Shown: one piece after another, positions 1-4,269 of the stretch
How positions within the stretch are numbered: the stretch's first letter is position 1
How the letters are laid out: every line of letters starts with the position of its first letter
Assembly (NCBI GenBank): GCA_002393815.1
Contig: DGUB01000004.1
Location: forward strand, 1 to 5,348
Source: Ruminococcus sp. UBA4321
GTDB lineage: Bacteria > Bacillota > Clostridia > Oscillospirales > Ruminococcaceae
Length of the DNA: 5,348 nt
Direction of reading: 5' to 3'
Translations under genes and position numbers: made by a program
The notes under the pieces: generated by a model
Told to the model about the DNA's origin: nothing
The model's database searches: none
The model's input: only the letters and a program-made list of their open reading frames with translations

Positions 1-1142
1 AGCATTAACTTGCCGTCTTCCATTGCCTGCTGAAGAATCCACTTGCCGAGTTCCGGAAACAGCGGGTCCTGTTCCAGCACCGGAATGAACTGAATCGGCG
101 GAATCGTGCCGTAAAGGTCATTTTTCCAGCGGATAAGTGCTTCCATGCCTTTGAGTTTTTCGGTATCAGCGTCCATGATAGGCTGATAACAGAGATAGAA
201 ACCCTTGCAGTTTTCGGAAACGCTGTTCCGGATAACATTGAGCTTTTCAATCAGCAGTCTGTTTTCGTCGCTGAGTTCGTCCGCAAAAATCACAGGTTCA
301 CCGAGACGGCGGCTTTTGGATTCATAATAGGCATATTTCACACAGGAATATACTGTTTCCTTGCTGATATCGAAGGTATCAATTTTGACAACGCCGGCAT
401 TGAGCGACACGCTGACATGTTCGCCGTTGACATAGAAGTCATGAGAGACTTCTTTTTTCAGATTTTTATAGATTTCGGCAAGCTGTTCCGGCGCGAGGTC
501 ATGGCTGATGATGGCGAATTTCGTACCGTCCATGCGGTAAAGTGCGCCTTTGTTGGCAAACTTTTCTTTCAGCATCATGCCTAATCTCTGGAGTACATTA
601 TTTCCGAACGTATAGCCGTAGATATCATTGATATCCGAAAATCCGCTCACGCCTGTCAGCAGAACAGAATGCGGCTCGTGTTTGCAGAAAATCATTTCCA
701 AATCGTCAAAGAATCCGTAAAGGCTTCTTAATCCGGTAACAGCGTCAATATAGCTCATCAGACCGTGATTCTTGATAGCACCGCCGAAATATTCGGGATT
801 GCCGTTCTCATCGCGGATGACAACACCGCGGCAGGTACACACAGCATAAGTGCCGTCCCTCGCCATAGCGCGGTACTGCATATCATGTGTGCCGTCCTGA
901 CCGGCAAAAATTTTCTCAATGCTCTGGTGATAGACTTTCCGGTCTTCCGGATGAATATGTTCTTCCCAGACAGCACCTGCATTTTTCATGTAAATGCCCG
1001 GCAGGTTGAAGAACTCTACTGCACTCTGTGACCAGCGGGAATAGTCTTCTTTCATATCGCACAGGTATACATAGCTGCCGTCTGCAATCACACTGAGAGC
1101 CTCAAACAGTCCGTTTAGTTTATTCAGTCTTTCTTCTTTCAT
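1..1142 (-). CDS. PAS–degenerate GGDEF–EAL cyclic-di-GMP protein (3' end missing)
   Basis: This is a cytoplasmic signalling protein, probably a sensor-controlled cyclic-di-GMP phosphodiesterase. The frame is open from an ATG at 1142 to the left edge, giving 380 codons. The start is set by GGAGG (1151-1155) with 8-nt spacing. Residues about 10-125 resemble a PAS/PAC sensor (NLPG, HPEDR, then RDENGNPEYFGG). A GGDEF fold starts near D133 (DAVTGL). It looks catalytically dead: the two metal-binding Asp positions are Gly164 and Ser166, and the signature is DGTKF (205-209). The EAL domain begins near residue 310 (CYQPIMD) and keeps its signature, with EALIRW starting at E334, then IPPIQFIPVLE and LGKWIL. 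The remaining EAL catalytic residues lie outside the window, so activity is inferred. No signal peptide or membrane helix is seen. It lies 27 bp downstream of the FIST–GGDEF gene with no terminator between them, so co-transcription is likely. The dead GGDEF may be an allosteric GTP site, as known in other GGDEF–EAL proteins. Confidence 0.92.
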   Translation of the reverse strand, partial: MKEERLNKLNGLFEALSVIADGSYVYLCDMKEDYSRWSQSAVEFFNLPGIYMKNAGAVWEEHIHPEDRKVYHQSIEKIFAGQDGTHDMQYRAMARDGTYAVCTCRGVVIRDENGNPEYFGGAIKNHGLMSYIDAVTGLRSLYGFFDDLEMIFCKHEPHSVLLTGVSGFSDINDIYGYTFGNNVLQRLGMMLKEKFANKGALYRMDGTKFAIISHDLAPEQLAEIYKNLKKEVSHDFYVNGEHVSVSLNAGVVKIDTFDISKETVYSCVKYAYYESKSRRLGEPVIFADELSDENRLLIEKLNVIRNSVSENCKGFYLCYQPIMDADTEKLKGMEALIRWKNDLYGTIPPIQFIPVLEQDPLFPELGKWILQQAMEDGKLM

Positions 1143-1169
1143 CTCAGTTTCCTCCCCACGTACAGAAAT

Positions 1170-2933
1170 TTACAGTACAACAACTCTGTTCTTGCCTGCC
1201 TCTTTTGCCTCGTACAGGGCTTTGTCAACTCTGATGCAAAGGGCATCGCTGTCCTCGCCGTGAATGAATTCTGTCACGCCGACGCTGACTGTTCTGTGAC
1301 CGACACCGTTTTCAAATGCAATGGCTTCAAAATCCTGACGAAGATGTTCGGCAGCTTTTTTGGCATAATCCAGAGGATATTCCAGCAGGAGCATGAATTC
1401 TTCTCCGCCCCATCTGCCGGCAGAAGCGTCCGGATTATGTACTTTGATGCCTTCCCGGAGCAGCGTGGACAAGCCGATAATAACGTTATCGCCTTCTTTG
1501 TGTCCATAGGTGTCATTGACCTGCTTGAAATTGTCAATATCCATCATAATCAGGCACATGTTCTTATTCTGATGTCTGTTGCATTCGTTCAGTTTTTCCT
1601 TGATGCGGCGTTCAATTTCGCGGCGGTTGTAAAGCTGTGTCAGTCCGTCGGAAACCGCCATGAATTCCAGTTTCTGGTTGGCTTCTTCCAGTTCTTCGGT
1701 TGCGGCTTCGATAAATGTCGCAAGGCGGTTAATCATGGAAACTTTACCGGAAAACTGTTCCTGATACATTTCAAATTCTGTGGAATTCTCATCCTGCATG
1801 GGTTCTCCCTCGCGGATGGCAGCCACTACCAGAGTGACATTATGCTGGTTAACATAGCCGTTTGTCCGGAGAAATTCGCCGGAAGTATAAAAGCCGGAAG
1901 TCGGTGCTATCGACTGGAAAGGCTGTGTTTCCTTGCTGATTTCGTCCATGCCCCAGAAGGTTCTTCTGGCGGCGCAGGAGTAAACCCGGATAAAATCCGG
2001 CTGGAACTGATGGATTTTCTCACTGCTCCGGCGGATATGTTCCAGAATTGTCCACGGGTCGCCGTAAGCCATACGCGCGACAACATTTTCTTCGATATCG
2101 GAAGTCATTGTCAGAGAGCCGTCATTATTGCTGGAAACAGGCGCACGGAGAATATTCATGCCGTTATGTTCATAGAAAAACGGGAATTCCAGAGTATTGG
2201 CGAAAAAATGCTCATCATTGTTGATATTCAGATATTTATAATAGGCATCATAGGCGGGCTTGCCGTCCAGTTCATACAGAATACTGCCTTCGGCGCGTGT
2301 GACGAGGAATTTCTTGCCGAGCGGCTTCCAGCCCGTGACATGCATCGTGGTGATATGCAGGTCTTCTCCGCCCATCAGCAGAAAGACAACAGAATTAGTA
2401 GAATATTCTCCTGCTTTGGAAAAAACACAGGCAGCATTCGCCATATCGGAACTGAATGCACCGCCGCCGAAAATCTGAATTTCCGGGTTGAGTTTTTCCA
2501 GTTCCTGACAGAATCCGGTCATGGACATGCCCCGGATTGTCACAAGCATTTCCACTGCCTTGACCCACGGTCTTTCGTCAATCATGGCAGAAAGTGCCTG
2601 CACCGTGCTGATATCCGTTTCCGCAGTCAGCGGCATCTGTACAATTTCCATATGTGTAGAAGGATATTCCATGATAGTGCAGATAATCACTATTTCGGTT
2701 TCCACCTGACCTTCCAGAATGTTGCCGTTTGAGGAACATCCCATATACACAGCAGAAGGCATTTCCTGTTCTATCACCTGGCACACTTCTGTCAAAAGGT
2801 CTTTGTCCAGTGATTCAGAAAATATCTGGAACACTGTGCCGAACAATACACGGCTTTTCCGCCACTGCTTGATTTTCACCATTTCTTTCCGGAACTGATT
2901 TGGATTCTGATAAATAAACTGAAACTGTTTCAT
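1170..2933 (-). CDS. FIST-domain sensor diguanylate cyclase (FIST–GGDEF)
   Basis: This 587-residue protein is predicted to make cyclic-di-GMP from two GTP under control of a FIST small-ligand sensor. Residues about 20-375 match FIST_N/FIST_C in style: GCSSNGNILEG near the start, then a C-terminal part with YSCAARR, PTSGFYTSGEF and QHNVTL. A helical, probably coiled-coil linker (about 385-427, ending EELEEANQKLEFM) leads into GGDEF, which starts with SDGLTQLYNRRE (S428). The metal-binding Asp residues (MDIDNFKQVNDTYGH, D465 and D467) and GGEEF (509-513) are intact, so the domain should be active. The usual RxxD inhibitory site is not evident; HNPD occupies the region. No membrane segment is seen. 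The frame is open up to an ATG at 3026, but that codon overlaps the -35 box and the ATG at 2999 lies at the -10, so ATG 2933 is chosen. FIST domains are thought to bind small ligands such as amino acids; the ligand here is unknown. Confidence 0.93.
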   Translation of the reverse strand: MKQFQFIYQNPNQFRKEMVKIKQWRKSRVLFGTVFQIFSESLDKDLLTEVCQVIEQEMPSAVYMGCSSNGNILEGQVETEIVIICTIMEYPSTHMEIVQMPLTAETDISTVQALSAMIDERPWVKAVEMLVTIRGMSMTGFCQELEKLNPEIQIFGGGAFSSDMANAACVFSKAGEYSTNSVVFLLMGGEDLHITTMHVTGWKPLGKKFLVTRAEGSILYELDGKPAYDAYYKYLNINNDEHFFANTLEFPFFYEHNGMNILRAPVSSNNDGSLTMTSDIEENVVARMAYGDPWTILEHIRRSSEKIHQFQPDFIRVYSCAARRTFWGMDEISKETQPFQSIAPTSGFYTSGEFLRTNGYVNQHNVTLVVAAIREGEPMQDENSTEFEMYQEQFSGKVSMINRLATFIEAATEELEEANQKLEFMAVSDGLTQLYNRREIERRIKEKLNECNRHQNKNMCLIMMDIDNFKQVNDTYGHKEGDNVIIGLSTLLREGIKVHNPDASAGRWGGEEFMLLLEYPLDYAKKAAEHLRQDFEAIAFENGVGHRTVSVGVTEFIHGEDSDALCIRVDKALYEAKEAGKNRVVVL

Positions 2934-2945
2934 AACAATGTCACG

Positions 2946-2951
2946 TCCTCT
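2946..2951 (-). promoter_or_regulatory. Ribosome binding site of the FIST–GGDEF gene
   Basis: AGAGGA on the minus strand lies 12 nt before the ATG at 2933, which is longer than the usual 6-9 nt. The only in-frame codon at ideal distance is ATT (2939), a very rare start. The GTG and TTG codons nearby are out of frame. ATG 2933 (MKQFQF) remains the best choice, perhaps with modest translation efficiency. Confidence 0.55.
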
Positions 2952-2968
2952 TGTAGTTAGTAGGTCAA

Positions 2969-2985
2969 TTCCGAAACCTCCGGAA
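2969..2985 (-). other. Small hairpin at the 5' end of the FIST–GGDEF mRNA
   Basis: On the minus strand TTCCG, a 7-nt loop GAGGTTT and CGGAA form a perfect 5-bp stem. It falls only a few nucleotides after the transcription start predicted from the promoter at 2998-3026. It is too small to be a cyclic-di-GMP riboswitch. A 5'-end stem could protect the transcript from decay, but this is inference and a 5-bp match can arise by chance. Confidence 0.3.
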
Positions 2986-2997
2986 CGCTCTCTTATC

Positions 2998-3026
2998 ATT
3001 ATAGCATGAAATGCGGAGAAAGTCAA
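2998..3026 (-). promoter_or_regulatory. Sigma-A promoter of the cyclic-di-GMP operon
   Basis: Read on the minus strand, TTGACT (3021-3026), a 17-bp spacer and TATAAT (2998-3003) form a near-consensus housekeeping promoter. TG sits one base before the -10, giving an extended -10. The DNA upstream of the -35 is AT-rich, like an UP element. Transcription should begin near 2990-2991, leaving a leader of about 57 nt before the ATG at 2933. This placement rules out the longer upstream start codons of the open frame. Confidence 0.85.
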
Positions 3027-3030
3027 TCAA

Positions 3031-3084
3031 ATTATGCATATTTTTCTATAACAGATAAAAATAGACGTTTCTTTTGTGCATAAT
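3031..3084. repeat. 8-bp inverted repeat between the divergent genes
   Basis: ATTATGCA (3031-3038) and TGCATAAT (3077-3084) are exact reverse complements separated by 38 bp. The left arm lies just upstream of the -35 box of the minus-strand promoter. The right arm contains the only -10-like hexamer (CATAAT) facing the sigma gene. The spacing would allow a looping or dimeric regulator, but AT-rich octamers can match by chance, so operator function is only a suggestion. Confidence 0.35.
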
Positions 3085-3178
3085 GCTGAATTTTAAAAAT
3101 TTTCAGAAAAGCTGTCATTTTTCAGCCTTCTGATGTGTATTGAAAGTGAAAAGCAAAACAGAAAGAAGGGATGCACTT

Positions 3179-3727
3179 ATGCTATTCTTGCAGGAAACAG
3201 AAAATCCAGCTCCGGAAACACACGAAATCCGAAAGTCTCATATCCGCATGACAGGCGTTTCGTTTACCGTGGTAGACCAGTATCAGGATATGATTTACCG
3301 TGTAGCTGTCACCATGACCGGAAATCACGCCGATGCCGAAGATATTCTTCAGGAAGTGTTTTTTAAATATTTCCGGCTTCAGCCGGCTTTTGAAAGCGAT
3401 TCCCACGAAAAGGCATGGTTTCTCCGGGTAACAGTCAACGAATGCCGGAATCTGCTGCGCAGTTTCTGGAAACGCCGCCGGACAGATACAGACCCGGAAC
3501 TGCTTTTGCAAAACACCGCGCAGGAAAATCCTCACGATTCCGAAGTCTTGCAGGCGGTCATGAGTCTGCCGGAAAAATACCGCATTGTCGTTTATCTGTA
3601 TTATTATGAAGACTATTCCGTCCGGGAGATTGCAGGCATTACCTTGCAGTCAGAATCTGCCGTTGCACAGCAGCTGGTCAGAGCCAGACAGAAACTCCGT
3701 AAAAAATTAGGAGGCGAACTATCATGA
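3179..3727 (+). CDS. ECF-type RNA polymerase sigma factor (sigma-70 family)
   Basis: This 182-residue ECF sigma factor directs RNA polymerase to a specific promoter set, usually in response to envelope or external stress. Region 2 spans about residues 31-100: DQYQDMIYRVA, then GNHADAEDILQEVF (core-binding 2.1-2.2), then KAWFLRVTVNECRN and an Arg/Lys stretch (2.3-2.4, -10 recognition). Region 4 spans about 124-176, with LPEKYRIVVYLYYYEDYSV followed by the helix-turn-helix REIAGITLQSESAVAQQL and RARQKLRKKL, which reads the -35. The length is normal for the family. ATG 3179 is chosen because AAGAAGGGA ends 7 nt upstream. An in-frame TTG at 3140 would add 13 residues but has no suitable ribosome binding site. 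The N-terminal 25 residues are polar and poorly conserved in style. Its stop overlaps the next gene's start (ATGA at 3724-3727), so the pair is translationally coupled. The regulon is unknown. Confidence 0.95.
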   Translation: MLFLQETENPAPETHEIRKSHIRMTGVSFTVVDQYQDMIYRVAVTMTGNHADAEDILQEVFFKYFRLQPAFESDSHEKAWFLRVTVNECRNLLRSFWKRRRTDTDPELLLQNTAQENPHDSEVLQAVMSLPEKYRIVVYLYYYEDYSVREIAGITLQSESAVAQQLVRARQKLRKKLGGELS

Positions 3728-4059
3728 ATCTGCGAAAAGAAATCAAACAGGCTTACAATCAAATCCATGTTCCGGCTGATGTCAGCGAACGCCTGAAACA
3801 AGAACTGTATCAGAAAGATTTCCGGGAAGAAGAATTTACCGAAATTTTCCAGACAGAAGAAGAAACCAGACCGCGCTCCGGAAAATATTTCGGATTTATC
3901 GCAGCGGCTCTGGTGCTGGGGATTGGCATCGGCAGTACTGTCTGGAGTATGCTGGCAAACCGAAGCGAAAAAGTGTTCAATCCGGCGGCAACCGTTCCGG
4001 TAGAAATCACCGCGACTGAAACTACGGAAGAAACCACGACTGCACCGCCGGATGCATAA
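3724..4059 (+). CDS. Short single-pass membrane protein, probable anti-sigma factor
   Basis: This 111-residue protein probably holds the ECF sigma factor inactive at the membrane. Residues 1-52 are charged and cytoplasmic (LRKEIKQAYNQIHVPADVSERLKQEL), resembling the N-termini of clostridial ECF-linked anti-sigma factors. One hydrophobic helix spans about residues 55-77 (YFGFIAAALVLGIGIG onward). The remaining 34 residues should lie outside the cell and end in a Thr/Glu/Pro-rich tail (ETTEETTTAPP). No zinc-binding HxxxCxxC motif is seen. The ATG overlaps the sigma stop by 4 bp and has AGGAGG (3709-3714) 9 nt upstream. This overlapping order is the classic sigma/anti-sigma layout and is the main evidence for the role. 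The protein is short: related proteins often carry a larger extracytoplasmic sensor after such a Thr-rich linker. No continuation is visible in other frames, so no obvious frameshift explains it. Confidence 0.75.
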   Translation: MNLRKEIKQAYNQIHVPADVSERLKQELYQKDFREEEFTEIFQTEEETRPRSGKYFGFIAAALVLGIGIGSTVWSMLANRSEKVFNPAATVPVEITATETTEETTTAPPDA

Positions 4060-4083
4060 TCTCTGAAAATCCGGCAATACTGA

Positions 4084-4110
4084 TTCTGACAGAAAAATCA
4101 TCTGTCAGAA
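4084..4110 (+). other. Perfect 10-bp hairpin before the small ORF
   Basis: TTCTGACAGA (4084-4093) and TCTGTCAGAA (4101-4110) are exact reverse complements around a 7-nt loop (AAAATCA). No T-run follows, so this is not an ordinary intrinsic terminator. It sits 24 nt after the anti-sigma stop and ends one base before the AGGAG of the small ORF at 4125. An mRNA-processing or stabilising stem, or a translational control element, is plausible; a DNA-binding site is the alternative. Confidence 0.6.
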
Positions 4111-4124
4111 CAGGAGAAACTATC

Positions 4125-4199
4125 ATGAGCAAGAAGAAAAAGAAACAGGTTCAGACTTCCGCCCCTGAAAACACAGAACATCAGAATACGGAAAGCTGA
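4125..4199 (+). CDS. 24-residue lysine-rich small protein, function unknown
   Basis: A short reading frame of 24 codons plus TGA starts at ATG 4125. It has a near-ideal AGGAG (4112-4116) 8 nt upstream. The peptide opens MSKKKKKQVQ and continues with a polar, uncharged-to-acidic stretch ending NTES. It has no hydrophobic segment, so it should be cytosolic and may contact nucleic acid or an acidic partner through its lysine run. It is the third reading frame of the sigma/anti-sigma unit. A hairpin precedes it and a strong stem-loop begins at the base after its stop, which defines a neat cistron. I recognise no family. The strong translation signal and position argue for a real gene, but a frame this short can occur by chance. 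Confidence 0.5.
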   Translation: MSKKKKKQVQTSAPENTEHQNTES

Positions 4200-4248
4200 C
4201 ATGATGCCGAAATCCCCCGTGCAGTCCTGCACAGGGGATTTCATCATG
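4200..4248. terminator. Long stem-loop between convergent genes, probable bidirectional terminator
   Basis: GAAATCCCC (4209-4217) pairs with GGGGATTTC (4234-4242). After one C·A mismatch, GTGCA (4219-4223) pairs with TGCAC (4228-4232) around the 4-nt loop GTCC. Outside a GCC bulge, CATGAT (4200-4205) pairs with ATCATG (4243-4248). The stem begins directly after the small-ORF stop and lies 21 nt beyond the amylase stop, so it can end transcripts from both sides. The T-run is only three bases in either direction, so termination may be incomplete. Confidence 0.7.
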
Positions 4249-4269
4249 AAAGGTGTTGGAGAAAACGTC

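Larger units (their letters stand above)
2934..3178. other. Divergent intergenic regulatory spacer
   Basis: These 245 bp separate the minus-strand cyclic-di-GMP operon from the plus-strand sigma unit. The left part holds the sigma-A promoter, 5' hairpin and ribosome binding site listed separately. The right part (about 3027-3160) is strongly AT-rich. It holds the 8-bp inverted repeat described separately and the region where the sigma promoter must lie. No convincing plus-strand sigma-A promoter was found: CATAAT at 3079-3084 has no matching -35. That would fit a promoter read by the ECF factor itself, but this is not shown. No RNA gene was recognised. Confidence 0.6.

Noticed and set aside
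1260..2732. 490-codon open frame on the plus strand opposite the FIST–GGDEF gene
   Set aside because: It is long, but lies entirely antisense to a gene with clear FIST and GGDEF motifs. Its translation shows no recognisable domain, and it is best explained by codon bias of the true gene.
2969..2985. Cyclic-di-GMP riboswitch in the leader of the FIST–GGDEF gene
   Set aside because: The predicted leader is only about 57 nt and contains one 5-bp hairpin, far short of a GEMM-type aptamer.
3140..3178. TTG start giving a 195-residue sigma factor
   Set aside because: There is no ribosome binding site before 3140, whereas AAGAAGGGA sits ideally before ATG 3179. The extra residues add no domain.
3613..4101. 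162-codon minus-strand frame opposite the sigma and anti-sigma genes
   Set aside because: It is antisense to two well-supported overlapping genes and rich in Phe/Ser/Arg, typical of shadow frames.
4084..4110. Intrinsic terminator after the anti-sigma gene
   Set aside because: The hairpin is strong but is followed by CAGGAGAAAC, not a T-run, and a ribosome binding site follows directly.
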